Assembly (NCBI GenBank): GCA_030018315.1
Contig: JASEGA010000001.1
Span: 138,673-202,672 of the forward strand
DNA length: 64,000 nucleotides
Direction: 5' to 3'
Source of the DNA: a bacterium
GTDB lineage: Bacteria; Hydrothermota; UBA3073; JACQXS01; JAGMCI01
The position numbers and the translations under genes are program-made. Shown here piece by piece: positions 1-9,521 of the stretch. Each line of letters starts with the position of its first letter. Positions within the stretch are counted from its first letter, which is position 1. The notes under the pieces were generated by a model. That model saw nothing but the letters and a program-made list of their open reading frames with translations. It did not search any database and was not told where the DNA came from.

Positions 1-397
1 ATAAAATAATATCAAAAGAATTTTGGGGAAACTCAAGATGTTCTGCATCACCAACTCTGAAATTTATATTATTAAATCCAAAGGAGTTATTTACTTCACG
101 AGCAAACTCTATCTCTAACTCTGAAATATCAACTCCATCAAAACTAACTTTTTCTTTTACTTCCTTTAGCATATTAAGCAGGAATATATGATACCCATTA
201 CCGCATCTTGCATCTAAGACTTTAAAAAGCTTATCTTTTTTGATTTCTTGTTTAAAACAGGTAACTATATTTTTAAGTTTCTTGTATGTCTCATAGCTTT
301 TAGTATAGCTACCAAGGTTTCTTTGAAAAACTGAATCTTTAAATTGCTCTAAGCTGATTTTAAATCTTCTCTTATATAAGTCATAAATTTCATTCAT
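1..397 (-). CDS. Class I SAM methyltransferase, 3' part outside window
   Basis: The gene starts at an ATG at 397 and runs off the left edge, so only the first 132 residues are visible. They include a SAM-binding motif I of the form VLDARCGNGYH (a variant of the usual DxGxGxG), an acidic motif II (FDGVDIS) and a post-I segment ending VGDAEHLEFPQNSFDII. This is the normal order for a class I methyltransferase of the Methyltransf_11/25 type. The acceptor is unknown; its place in a glycosyltransferase locus suggests a sugar or glycolipid. The start follows a 57-nt stretch that looks like the tail of a different methyltransferase gene, so the gene may sit at a recombination junction. Family is fairly sure, substrate is not. 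Confidence 0.75.
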   Translation of the reverse strand, partial: MNEIYDLYKRRFKISLEQFKDSVFQRNLGSYTKSYETYKKLKNIVTCFKQEIKKDKLFKVLDARCGNGYHIFLLNMLKEVKEKVSFDGVDISELEIEFAREVNNSFGFNNINFRVGDAEHLEFPQNSFDIIL

Positions 398-457
398 CTC
401 ATTATAGTGCCCACTCCATTGGACATGCGTAGCATCTCTCTAATTAAACTTTCTTTC
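398..457 (-). pseudogene. Remnant of a second methyltransferase gene
   Basis: Read on the minus strand this stretch encodes REMLRMSNGVGTI followed by a stop, closely matching KEMIRVSNEVGTI in the broken methyltransferase at 24294-24847. About 50 of 57 bases (401-457 against 24343-24399) are identical. Nothing else of that gene is visible here, so it looks like a scar left by recombination between paralogous loci. Confidence 0.6.
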
Positions 458-467
458 TAATAAATTA

Positions 468-2201
468 TCACAAATCATTTCTATCAGTTCTTATCCACAA
501 TGTATACGAACCAATATTCACACTTTTGAAATGATGAATTCGAAAATAATCAGAAATCAAATTAGAGCTAAATACATCTCTATATTGTTCTATAGTGTTC
601 GAGGCTATTCCATAAACTACACAAGTGGGATTTATATCTTTCAATACTTTTATAAAATTTTCTGGTGTTGTTAAATCTCTACTGCTTACAACAAAGCCTG
701 AATTTATTGCATCTAAATAATAAACTATTTCACAAGGAGCAATAATCCTATCATCGAAATTAATTCTTGATTTCAGAAACCTTACTAAATCCTTCGTGCC
801 TTCTTTGCCATAAGTATATATTACCTGATATTTAGCTTTATATTGAATAATATTTAATGCTAAAGAACTGGAGATAAACATAATAAAAAAAGAAATTATA
901 CAAGCAGATATAAACCGCTGCTTTCTTCCCTTACGATAAAAAATGAATATTGCCAACGATAGGATAAGCAATGAGAAAAGCTTAAATAGCATATTAAGCG
1001 ATTCTTTATGTAATATTAAAACATCAAAATGGCTTCTTATAAATCGCTCCTTTATTACATAATTTGTAAGATATAATAAGTCTCCAACAAAAATGATGTT
1101 GAAAATTAGCACAAGACCAATGATGATAATGAAACTCCTTATGCTATACAATATATCATGTTTAACCTTTGCTACAATATCTGCTATGAGAATACTCATA
1201 ATTGAAACAACAGGGAAAAGATATTTCGGAAAACCATGAGTCATAGGTATAAGGCATAAATAAATCATAAAAATGATTATACTTATTATAATCAGTAAAT
1301 CTTCACTGGTGTCTAAAATTTTACATTGAAAAATTCCATGTAATCTATCAATAATCTTCAATAGCCATAACAATAAAAAGAACGGTGAAAACCATAGGAG
1401 GGCACGAAAAATGTCGTATATAAATTGGGGGTCAAAAATATGTGTACCAACATGGCCTGAAGCTAATTCTATAAAAGATTTAAATATAGAAGATGGAGAA
1501 TAATTAAACTTTAAGCTATATAATATCCAGAACACACCAAAAAATATAAAGCCTAAAATGAAAATTTTTACTATGGAAATACTTTCAATAAATTTTTTAT
1601 TTATAAGAAGATAAAATAAAATAGCAAAAAGTATAAGGGGAGTGGTAAGTTTAGCACTTAATAATAAAGCAAAAACAAATGATAATTGGATTATATTTTT
1701 TGTGTTTAAACATTCCATATTCTTTAAAAATAAAAAAATAAAAGCGAGCATTAAGGTTGTTATTAGCGTATTATCGGGATCTATATGTAACGAGCCTCTA
1801 ATCATAAAAGGATTTATGGAGAATATAAAACAGGCTATTAATGGAACAAAATAATTGTTTTTATCTCTGCAGAGTTTACTGCTAATAAAATAGATAAAAA
1901 CAATTGAGATTAAACAACAAATTAGGCCAAATAACCTAAAAAATATAGTATTTGTCCCAGCTAATTTTCTTATAATACTTAATATAATTGAGTATAAAGG
2001 TGGGTGTGCAAATCCAGCTTTAGTTATGTATGAGAAATTGAGCCAGTGGCGACTGCCAGAAATTTCATCAGCTCCCATAAGGTATGGCACTGAATCAGCA
2101 GATGCCCATTCTTTCAAACTGGGGGTAGCAAAAAAAATATAAATAATTAGTGGTATGATGATTAAATAACGAAGAGGATTATTTGACATGCTATTTTTCA
2201 T
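468..2201 (-). CDS. GT-C family glycosyltransferase (ArnT/PMT-like)
   Basis: A 577-residue membrane protein with roughly a dozen hydrophobic segments. After the first segment comes a periplasmic loop with acidic residues (ADSVPYLMGADEIS) and then the AHPPLYS motif typical of the PMT_2 / ArnT / GT83 glycosyltransferases, which move a sugar from a polyprenyl-phosphate donor to lipid A, protein or a glycan on the outer face of the inner membrane. The C-terminal soluble part has no recognised motif. It lies directly downstream of a broken Dpm1-like GT2 gene whose family makes polyprenyl-phosphate sugars, so donor synthesis and use may once have been coupled. The stop is TGA followed at once by TAA. 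The acceptor cannot be deduced. Confidence 0.8.
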   Translation of the reverse strand: MKNSMSNNPLRYLIIIPLIIYIFFATPSLKEWASADSVPYLMGADEISGSRHWLNFSYITKAGFAHPPLYSIILSIIRKLAGTNTIFFRLFGLICCLISIVFIYFISSKLCRDKNNYFVPLIACFIFSINPFMIRGSLHIDPDNTLITTLMLAFIFLFLKNMECLNTKNIIQLSFVFALLLSAKLTTPLILFAILFYLLINKKFIESISIVKIFILGFIFFGVFWILYSLKFNYSPSSIFKSFIELASGHVGTHIFDPQFIYDIFRALLWFSPFFLLLWLLKIIDRLHGIFQCKILDTSEDLLIIISIIIFMIYLCLIPMTHGFPKYLFPVVSIMSILIADIVAKVKHDILYSIRSFIIIIGLVLIFNIIFVGDLLYLTNYVIKERFIRSHFDVLILHKESLNMLFKLFSLLILSLAIFIFYRKGRKQRFISACIISFFIMFISSSLALNIIQYKAKYQVIYTYGKEGTKDLVRFLKSRINFDDRIIAPCEIVYYLDAINSGFVVSSRDLTTPENFIKVLKDINPTCVVYGIASNTIEQYRDVFSSNLISDYFRIHHFKSVNIGSYTLWIRTDRNDL

Positions 2202-2914
2202 TTAAAAATTAAATTTAAAGTTTTTAGCAATTAAGATACAATATCGAAATAAGGTATCTATTATCTTCATTTTGCTACGTCCTTTAGTCCTTGCGATAAA
2301 GGTAATAGGTAGCTCAATCATAGAGAAGCCAGCTTTTTGAGCTATAATGAGATAATCAACATAGAAATCAAAATGCTTTGTTTTAATTTTATCTCGCAGA
2401 GTTAAAACTACTTCTTTCTTTTGTAATCTATAACCAGATGATTTGTCTCTTATTTTTAAGCCGCTCAAATATGAAAGCATATCATTTACCAATCTACTTA
2501 ATACATATCGCTATATATGAACATTCTTCATAGTGCCACCCGGTATATACCTTGAGCCAATGACAACATCAACATCATTGTGCTCAAGCACTTTTAGAAA
2601 TATTGGTAAATCTTCGGGCTGATGATTAAGATCGGCATCCATAGTCAGAATATGCGTTGCATCTTCAGAAATGTTATGAAAACCAATTTTAAAAGCCAGA
2701 CCGACTCCTAATGGTTTTTCATAATAATATATATGAGACTTTTGGATTTATTTTTAAAGTCTTGTAATAATTCGAAAGCGCCATCATTGCCTTGAACAAC
2801 CAAAATTATTTCATAGTCAACCTTAATACTTCTAAATACATTTATTAATCTACGGATTAATTCAATAATATTTTCTTTTTCATTATAAGCAGCTATAACA
2901 GCAGAAATTTTCAT
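2202..2914 (-). pseudogene. Dpm1-like GT2 (polyprenyl-phosphate sugar synthase), broken
   Basis: Three pieces on the minus strand join into one Dpm1-like glycosyltransferase: an N-terminal SAVIAAYNEKENI segment (2708-2914), a middle segment with the catalytic MDADLNHQPEDLP and VIGSRYIPGG motifs (about 2513-2707), and a C-terminal segment with RDKSSGYRLQKKEV (2202-2492). A one-base change in an AT-dinucleotide run near 2720 shifts the frame and an in-frame TAG near 2510 replaces what is usually Trp or another residue before RYVLSRL. Known family function is transfer of mannose, glucose or an aminosugar to polyprenyl phosphate. Without both lesions the protein would have the family length of about 235 residues. 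Start overlaps the upstream gene by ATGA. Confidence 0.8.
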
Positions 2915-4325
2915 CTTTTCAATTTTATTGTTAATAAAGTTAATAAACCATTAATATTATTTTTAATCTGTTCCAATGACTTTGTATGTGATAATCTTGA
3001 AAAAATATACTTAGGTCTCATATGATATGCAAGATAAATACGCTTATATTCGTTAAACATTGCATCTGGAGAAAAATAATTGGTTCTATATACAGGGAGA
3101 TTATGAAATACATATTTGCTCCAATCTCTTTCTACGATGTAGCCATTAGCATCGAGTTCATCGTACAACTCAGTACCAGGCAAAGGAATTAACATATGAA
3201 TATCGGCAATATCAGCTTTGATTTCTTTTAAAAAACTTAATGTTTTATCTATCTCTCTCCGACTTTCGTTAGGAAAGCCGATTATAATAAAAGCTACTGT
3301 TTCAATACCAATTTTATGGCAGATATCAAATACCTTTTTAACCTTTCCAAGAGTTTGACCTTTCTTAATATAATCAAATGTTTCTTGATTACCTGACTCT
3401 ACGCCAAAAGATAGAGAATAACAACCAGCTCTTTTCATCAAATTTAATAAACTATAATCTAAGGTATTAACATGCACTCCATTTGGTGTAGCCCATTTAA
3501 GGCGCCAGCCTCTGTTAATAATTTCATGACAAATTCCTTCAATGTGAGTGCGATTCAAAGTAAAAGTATCGTCAATAAAATGTATCTCTTCTATATTATA
3601 TTTTGCAATAAGTATTTGTATTTCCTCTATAATATTTCTTACACTTCTCTTCCGATACTTACGTGAAAAAACTCCACGGCTACAAAAAGTACACATCAAT
3701 GGACAACCACGACTCGTAAGTACTGAAGCAAACCGATTTGAGCGCGAGAGAGGATGATGGTAAGCATTCATATCAATTAAGTACCAAGCTGGAAAGGGTA
3801 AAATATCTAAATCGTAAATTGGCTCTCTTTCTCCTGTAAAAATTACTTTACCGTTTTTTTTTAAATAAATTCCATTAACTTGAGCCAGCCCATCAGGGTT
3901 GTTCAACAATGAATCTATTAACTCGCATATATAGTAATTTCGCCTTCTCCACTCACAACAATATCAACTGCTTCTTCATTAATTGTTTCCATAGGCAGAT
4001 GCGTAGGATGAGGTCCTATCAATAAAGTTTTGATCTCCTTATTTATTTCTTTTACAATTCTACATAACTCTAAAGCCTTTTTAATCACTGGTGTTGTAGC
4101 CGTAATGCCTACAAAAAGAGGATTTTCTTTCTCAATAATTATCTTCATATCAGAATTTATCAATCCAGTAGCTTCCATATCGATAATTTTAACAGAATGA
4201 GCATTCTTTTCCAAAATGGCAGCCAAATAGAGTAATCCCATCGGCATAGCTATCCAGGCTGATTTTCTAATCATTCGCGAAGAATCAGAATAAGGGGGAT
4301 TTACTAATATTATTTTATCTCCCAA
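2911..4325 (-). pseudogene. B12-binding radical SAM protein, frameshifted
   Basis: The 5' part (3918-4325) encodes a cobalamin-binding domain: IILVNPPYSDSS, MPMGLLYLAAILEK, then LLIGPHPTHLP and SGEGEITI. The 3' part (2911-3909) continues with the radical SAM domain, cluster motif SRGCPLMCTFCSR (CxxxCxxC), FIDDTFT, and a C-terminal DUF4070-like region. The frame changes by one base in an ACTATATATG run near 3930, exactly where the family sequence continues as a Glu-Leu-Ile helix. B12-radical SAM enzymes catalyse methylations and rearrangements at unactivated carbons. Either the gene is dead or an internal start makes a B12-less radical SAM fragment. Downstream it overlaps the GT2 pseudogene by ATGA. 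An assembly error cannot be excluded. Confidence 0.8.
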
Positions 4326-4348
4326 GATAAAAAACTCCCTAAAGGGGT

Positions 4349-4393
4349 ATATCGCCCTTATGGTAGTATCACGGCTTCTTCTTTATGGTCCAC
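4349..4393. repeat. 45-bp dispersed repeat, copy 1
   Basis: About 45 bases from ATATCGCCCTT to GGTCCAC recur almost unchanged at 24224-24267, 20 kb away. Both copies lie just downstream of broken genes in the glycan locus. No coding sense is evident. Confidence 0.75.
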
Positions 4394-4476
4394 CAGATTA
4401 GAGCTTCTCTTAGACATTAAAATTCACTATTTTTAATCTAATGAGTGCATAAAGTATTGGTCATCTGTTATGCTTT

Positions 4477-5169
4477 TTAAGTGAAAAACTTTACCCTGAA
4501 AAGTGCAACAAGGGCATGTAACATATGATAAGGTTTTATCTTTTTACCCTCTTTTTGAAGTCTAGGTTTATAACCGATAGGAAGCTCACCAATTTTAAAA
4601 CCGCTTTTACACATTTTGCTTACAAACTCAAAATCAAACCCAACTCCATAAGTATCAAATCTCATCTTTCTAACACTTGAGGTCCGATAAAGTTTTGCAC
4701 CTATTATATCTGTAAAATTATAGTTATACCATTTATTGATTAAAAAGGTCGAAATGATAGTTGCAAGATACTCAGGTCTTTCTTTAATAAGTTCCCAGTA
4801 GGATAAGTTCTCGCGCCCCATTAACCTTGAGCCAAAAACAGCATCGTAATTATCACTCTCAGCCAATTTTATCATATCTAAGCATTTTGTGTGTTCGTAT
4901 TCTAAATCTGCAAATTGTATAAAAATATGTTTACCTTTAGCAAGCTTTATTCATGCCTTTACAGATTTTCCAAACCCATAATTTCTATCCTGATAAATTA
5001 TTTTTATGGATTTGTCTCCCATACTCCTAAGTAACTCTCTTGTACCGTCTTCCGAGCAATTATCAATCACAATTATTTCTTTTTCAACATTAAGAGACTG
5101 AGCATCCTTAATAGCTTGAAGAATAGTCTTAACTTCGTTATAGACTGTTACAATTATTGTTAACAGCAT
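4477..5169 (-). pseudogene. GT2 family glycosyltransferase with internal TGA
   Basis: A single reading frame from 5169 to 4477 encodes a GT2 enzyme (IIVTVYNE, IIVIDNCSEDGTREL, FADLEY, AVFGSRLM, YKPRLQKEGKKI) interrupted by TGA at 4951-4953. The paralog at 6712-7401 has Gly at this position, so a single G-to-T change in GGA explains the stop. Apart from it the gene is full length at about 230 residues. The family transfers a sugar from a nucleotide sugar to a lipid-linked acceptor at the inner face of the membrane. Because TGA ends many other genes here, recoding is unlikely and the gene is probably inactive, or expressed only by readthrough. Confidence 0.85.
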
Positions 5170-5230
5170 GATTACTATTTCAAAGGATTAGATTTCAACT
5201 CACAAAGATATTTATCTCAAATAATGCGTT

Positions 5231-5364
5231 AACCACAAATGACACGAATTATCACGAATAAATATAAAGGTTTAGAGAAATACCAAGAACTCCTTTTAAG
5301 TGAAATTTTTGACAATTTATTTCCATTCGTGTTCTTTGTGTCCATTAGTGTTAATTCGTGGTTT
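5231..5364. repeat. Dispersed inverted repeat (AACCACAAATGACACGAAT type)
   Basis: AACCACAAATGACACGAATT at 5231-5250 faces an inverted partner within 5325-5364 (ATTCGTG...TTCGTGGTTT) around an AT-rich centre. Sequences of the same flavour (TCTGCGTATATCTGCGGTTT) recur at 38640-38800. It fills the gap between the GT2 pseudogene and rfbH and may act as a terminator-like hairpin. Confidence 0.6.
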
Positions 5365-5389
5365 AAAAGCTTTCATGCATAATCTGGGT

Positions 5390-6703
5390 TTATTTATTTT
5401 TAAAGAACTCTTTAAACTTTTCAATTACAAAATTTATTTCATCCTCAGTTAACCCAGGATACACCCCAATAAAGAAAGTACTGTTCATAATTATATCAGT
5501 ATTTTTTAAATCACCAATAACCCTATGTTTTATGTCCATGAAAGCTGGCTGTCGTAATAAATTTCCACCAAATAGATTGCGAGTCTCAATTAGATTGCTT
5601 TCAAGAAAATTGGTTAATTCATCTCTGGTAAATTTGCTGTTTTCTCTAACTGTAATAGGAAAGCAGAACCAAGAAGGGTCGCCTTTAGGAGTTACTTGGG
5701 GGAGAATTAGATGCTTTTCATAAGGTTTTAAACCTTCATAAATTCTCTTGAAATTCTCTTTCCTCTTTTGGGTAAATTTTTCCAACTTGTCCATTTGAGC
5801 ACAACCTATTGCAGCTTGTAGGTCTGTCATTTTAAGGTTATATCCAATATGAGAATAGACATATTTGTGGTCATAACCATAAGGCAGTGTGCCAAACTGC
5901 TGGCTAAACCTTTTACCGCAGGTATTGTTTTTGCCGGGCTCACACCAACAATCCCGTCCCCAATCCTTAAAAGAAGCAATTATTTTCTTTAGTGACAGGT
6001 CGTTAGTAAGAACAGCACCCCCCTCTCCTGTTGAAATGTGGTGTGCAGGATAAAAACTACAAGTAGAAATATGCCCGAAAGAGCCAGTATATTTTCCTTT
6101 ATATTTTGAACCAAGAGAATCAGAGTTGTCCTCAATAAACCATAAATTATGTTCTTTTACTATCTTCATAATTTTATCAAGCTCAGCGGGATTACCTAAT
6201 GTATGCGCAATAAAAATTGCCTTTGTCTTTTCTGTTATTGCTTCCTCAATCTTATATACTTGAATGTTATAAGTTTCCAAATCAACATCAATAAATACAG
6301 GAATTAAATTATTTTGAATAATAGGACTTATCGTAGTGGGAAATCCACAGGCAGTAGTGATAACTTCATCACCTGGTTTTAATCTTTTTTCCCCAAGTTT
6401 TGGTGAAGTTAAAGAAGAAATTGCAAGTAAATTAGCTGATGAGCCTGAATTTGTTAATAAACAATATTTTATACCTAAAAATCCAGCAAGTTTCTCCTCA
6501 AATTGCTTTGCGTATCTTCCAGCAGTGAGCCAAAAATCAAGCGAGGCATCAACCAAACTTACCATCTCTTTTTCGTCATAAACTCTCCCTCCGTAGTTAA
6601 TTTTTGTTTCTCCGGGAACAAATTTCTCCTGTTTTTCTCTTAATTTATAAAGTTCCGTAACCTTCTCAAAAATTTCTTTTCTAATTTGCTTTTCTGTTTT
6701 CAT
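5390..6703 (-). CDS. rfbH: CDP-6-deoxy-D-xylo-4-hexulose-3-dehydrase (E1)
   Basis: A 437-residue DegT/DnrJ-fold enzyme. It has the E1-specific replacement of the PLP-anchoring Lys by His in SFYPAHHISTGEGG (His221 in this protein), which makes it a PMP-dependent dehydrase rather than an aminotransferase. It also has the [2Fe-2S] ligand segment DCWCEPGKNNTCGKRF. Length and motifs match RfbH/AscC. It removes the 3-OH from CDP-4-keto-6-deoxyglucose together with a reductase (E3) to give CDP-4-keto-3,6-dideoxyglucose. The preceding enzymes RfbF and RfbG are encoded at 22140-24019 rather than next door; no E3 is visible in the window. The GT2 gene upstream ends 8 nt before the ATG, which suggests cotranscription. 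Confidence 0.93.
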   Translation of the reverse strand: MKTEKQIRKEIFEKVTELYKLREKQEKFVPGETKINYGGRVYDEKEMVSLVDASLDFWLTAGRYAKQFEEKLAGFLGIKYCLLTNSGSSANLLAISSLTSPKLGEKRLKPGDEVITTACGFPTTISPIIQNNLIPVFIDVDLETYNIQVYKIEEAITEKTKAIFIAHTLGNPAELDKIMKIVKEHNLWFIEDNSDSLGSKYKGKYTGSFGHISTCSFYPAHHISTGEGGAVLTNDLSLKKIIASFKDWGRDCWCEPGKNNTCGKRFSQQFGTLPYGYDHKYVYSHIGYNLKMTDLQAAIGCAQMDKLEKFTQKRKENFKRIYEGLKPYEKHLILPQVTPKGDPSWFCFPITVRENSKFTRDELTNFLESNLIETRNLFGGNLLRQPAFMDIKHRVIGDLKNTDIIMNSTFFIGVYPGLTEDEINFVIEKFKEFFKNK

Positions 6704-6711
6704 TATTTCTA

Positions 6712-7401
6712 CTATAATAGTTTTACTCTTATCATTGCAATAATTGCATAAATCATATCAAACCACTTTACCTTTTTGCCTTCTTTAGCTGTCCTTGGTT
6801 TATAATAAACTGGAACTTCGCCAATCTTATAACCCTTCTTGCAAAGTCTGCTTACTAATTCAAACTCTAAAGCCTGGTTATCTGAAACACAACCCAAATT
6901 TTTCAAAATATCGGTTTTAATTAACTTGGGTGCAATCACATCCGTGAAATTTCTATGGTAAAATTTATTAATCAAGAATGTGGATATAATCGACCCAAGC
7001 CAGAATGGACGTTCCTTTATTAACTGTAATTTAGATTTATTTTTTACATTTAATAAGCGTGAACCAAAAACTGCATCCAGATTTTCATCTTCTAATTTTT
7101 TTATCATTGTTAACACATCTGTCATTTTATATTCCAAATCAGCTCCCTGTGCATAGAAATAATCACCTTTAGCCATGCGCATACCTAGTCGCCCAGAACG
7201 CCCAGCACCATAATTTTTGGGCTGAAATACCATCCTGATAGAACCGTCATCAATAGATTTAAGAATTTCTCTAGTGCCATCAGTACTGCAATTATCAATG
7301 ACGATAATTTCTTTATCAATTTTTAACTGCTTGGCTTCTTGAATTGCCTGTGCAATAGTCCTTTTTTCGTTAAAACACCCAATTAGAATAGTTGTCTTCA
7401 T
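6712..7401 (-). CDS. GT2 family glycosyltransferase
   Basis: A complete 229-residue GT-A fold enzyme: TILIGCFNEKRTI, EIIVIDNCSTDGTREIL, a DxD-like QGADLEYKM, AVFGSRLL, and a basic C-terminal YKPRTAKEGKKVKW. It has no membrane segment and is a close paralog of the TGA-interrupted gene at 4477-5169. Similar short GT2 proteins act on undecaprenyl-phosphate or on partly built O-antigen at the cytoplasmic face. Its ATG overlaps the stop of the epimerase gene upstream by ATGA, so translation is probably coupled. Donor and acceptor are unknown. Confidence 0.85.
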   Translation of the reverse strand: MKTTILIGCFNEKRTIAQAIQEAKQLKIDKEIIVIDNCSTDGTREILKSIDDGSIRMVFQPKNYGAGRSGRLGMRMAKGDYFYAQGADLEYKMTDVLTMIKKLEDENLDAVFGSRLLNVKNKSKLQLIKERPFWLGSIISTFLINKFYHRNFTDVIAPKLIKTDILKNLGCVSDNQALEFELVSRLCKKGYKIGEVPVYYKPRTAKEGKKVKWFDMIYAIIAMIRVKLL

Positions 7402-8459
7402 TTTGAATGAAAACTAATTGTTTTTTTTATAGCTGTCATCAAATCCACTTTTACATCTAATCCTAATTGAGATTTCGCTTTTTTCACACTTGGCACATAT
7501 CTCTCAGGTTTAACACCAACCTTAGGTTTTTTCTTTATAATTACTTCAGGCTTATTTTTAAAGCAATCACGTACCATATAAGCCAGCTCCTTTATCGTAA
7601 TTGCTTCATCTGAACCCACGTTATAGGGCTCGCAGGACTTTCCTTTAATTAAAATGGTCCATAACCAGATGGCTAAATCAGCAGCGTAGAGATAGGAGCG
7701 ATAAGGCGTTCCATCGCCGTTGACCTGGATTGGGCCGCCCTTCAATGCATCCCGGATGAAGTTTCCAATGGCGTAATGGATATCTAATGGAAGGTAGGGG
7801 CCAACAAAGGAAAAACAACGGGCAATTTTCGCTTCGATACCATACTCTCTTGAATAAAGCGCACAGAGGAATTCTGCTGTCCGTTTACCCTCTCCTAAGG
7901 CGGAGTTTGGGTCGGTAAAATGGGGTGCACCACAATAATCTTCCAAAATATGGGTCATGTCGAATGGTTGTTTACCATAGACAGCCCCGGAACTGGTCAG
8001 AAGAAATTTCTTGGCATGACACTGAAGAGCAAAATCAAGGGTATGTCTCGTTCCCTCAACAATGGTATCGAACATCAGTAGGGGGGCTTCGTTGTTGAAT
8101 GTGGCACGGGCCGATGTGCTGGCGGCGTGAATGATATGTGAGAATTCCCCTTCTGGAAAATTGAAATTCCTAACATCTCCAATATGAAATTGGATTGCCG
8201 GATTGGCAGCAAGGTGTGGCGCATTCTTTTGGAACGCATCGTAATTCCTTGTAAGGACAAGGGCTGACGCATTAAGATCGAGGTTATCATTCGCCCAGGC
8301 AAAACTCTCCAAAAGCCAGCAGCCGAAAAAACCAGTGCCGCCGGTAATAAATAGACATTTCCCTCGGAGGTCTTCCCAAAGGCCTTCAGTATGGGTTAGA
8401 ATGTGATCTAAATCGCTCGCGAGAGGGTTATCTCGATGTGCTCGCAATGACAGTTCCAT
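7398..8459 (-). CDS. NAD-dependent epimerase/dehydratase (extended SDR)
   Basis: A 353-residue extended short-chain dehydrogenase. The Rossmann glycine motif is TGGTGFFGCWLLE, followed by GDVRNFNF, the catalytic TSSGAVYG (a YxxxK-type region with Tyr and a later EGKRTAE lysine), ARCFSFVGPYLPLD and a YRSYLYAADLA segment typical of NDP-sugar epimerases/dehydratases in O-antigen loci. Roughly 7650-8460 is visibly richer in G+C than the AT-rich last 250 bp and the neighbours, suggesting a transferred or chimeric gene. The first ten codons overlap a fragment of the dispersed TGTCATTGCGAG repeat. It ends in an ATGA overlap with the GT2 gene. Its exact sugar substrate is unknown; a keto-sugar made by RfbH is possible. 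Confidence 0.85.
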   Translation of the reverse strand: MELSLRAHRDNPLASDLDHILTHTEGLWEDLRGKCLFITGGTGFFGCWLLESFAWANDNLDLNASALVLTRNYDAFQKNAPHLAANPAIQFHIGDVRNFNFPEGEFSHIIHAASTSARATFNNEAPLLMFDTIVEGTRHTLDFALQCHAKKFLLTSSGAVYGKQPFDMTHILEDYCGAPHFTDPNSALGEGKRTAEFLCALYSREYGIEAKIARCFSFVGPYLPLDIHYAIGNFIRDALKGGPIQVNGDGTPYRSYLYAADLAIWLWTILIKGKSCEPYNVGSDEAITIKELAYMVRDCFKNKPEVIIKKKPKVGVKPERYVPSVKKAKSQLGLDVKVDLMTAIKKTISFHSK

Positions 8460-8462
8460 TTT

Positions 8463-9521
8463 TTACCTTGAAAAGTACTGCTCATATTCTAAAGGTTTGG
8501 CTATTTGAATAGCAGGTTGTATCTCAAGTGCTCCAAATGACCTTCCATTACAATAATCACATACTTCAAGGAAATCTTTTTCTAAAAGAAACATTCTAAT
8601 TTTCTTTTTCATCTCACAAATATTTATGGTTTCTATTGGCTCTTGAAAAAGATCTATATAATCATTCTTAAAATCCGGAACTGCCAGAATCCTATTAGCA
8701 TTTGCTGCAAAAGGACATCTATATAGTCTGCCATTTGATAAAGTGATAGTATTTTTAGCGCAACAATTTTTAAATATTTCTTTTTGTTGTTCAATATTAC
8801 GATAATGCCTCAATATTTCAGCACAATCAGTCCACCATCGAGCTTTTTCTGCATAAAAAGTTATCTTATTTTGTAGCAATATTTGAGTTAAATCGTTTAT
8901 TTTTCTTGATAGTATGCCATAATCAGGAATAAGTACCAGTACCTTATTATTCTTTAAATATTCAATCTGATGCTCTCTAGGGACAATTGTTCCATTTGTA
9001 TAGATTACGAGTTTGTGAACTTTGGGTTCATCTATTAATCTCTTTATTATTAGATGACTTTCTTTATTCATAAATGGCTCTCCGCCAATAACTCGAAATT
9101 CGTTAACTTCATCTATAATAGCACAAAACATATCTATGGTTTGCATTAATTCTTTAATATCGCAATCCTTGGGTTTTTTGTAATACTGCATAAGATTAGA
9201 GCAATCTCTGCATTTTAAAGAACAGCGTTCAGTAATAATAATATCTACACTTCTCAAAAAAAGTTTATCAGAAGTTAAATAGCTATCGTGACATAAAAGG
9301 CATGTACTAACTGCATATTCAACAAAGTCCGTTGGGGCACTGAATCGGTATTTATAGATATCGAAGTCTCTCAACAATAAATTGCTATCATACCATCTGG
9401 AGTATCCTAAAACATGTAATTGCTCAACTACATCTTTAATATCTGCGGCAGATATTAAAAAAATGGCATCCTTATATTTCTTCTTTAAATTTTGCGTATG
9501 GATTACTTCGATATTACACAT
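8463..9521 (-). CDS. Radical SAM protein, N-terminal domain cut by frameshift
   Basis: From the ATG at 9521 a 352-residue protein is encoded with cluster motif ERCSLKCRDCSN (CxxxCxxC), a GGEPFMNKES motif for SAM binding and a late cysteine-bearing region ending VCDYCNGRS. The segment before the radical SAM domain (AIFLISAADIKDVVEQL) belongs to a Rossmann-like domain whose beginning lies upstream in another frame (9522-9681). The apparent start is therefore probably secondary. Radical SAM proteins of this type occur in glycan loci, but their reactions are mostly unknown. It lies 3 nt upstream of the epimerase gene start, in the same operon. Confidence 0.75.
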   Translation of the reverse strand: MCNIEVIHTQNLKKKYKDAIFLISAADIKDVVEQLHVLGYSRWYDSNLLLRDFDIYKYRFSAPTDFVEYAVSTCLLCHDSYLTSDKLFLRSVDIIITERCSLKCRDCSNLMQYYKKPKDCDIKELMQTIDMFCAIIDEVNEFRVIGGEPFMNKESHLIIKRLIDEPKVHKLVIYTNGTIVPREHQIEYLKNNKVLVLIPDYGILSRKINDLTQILLQNKITFYAEKARWWTDCAEILRHYRNIEQQKEIFKNCCAKNTITLSNGRLYRCPFAANANRILAVPDFKNDYIDLFQEPIETINICEMKKKIRMFLLEKDFLEVCDYCNGRSFGALEIQPAIQIAKPLEYEQYFSR

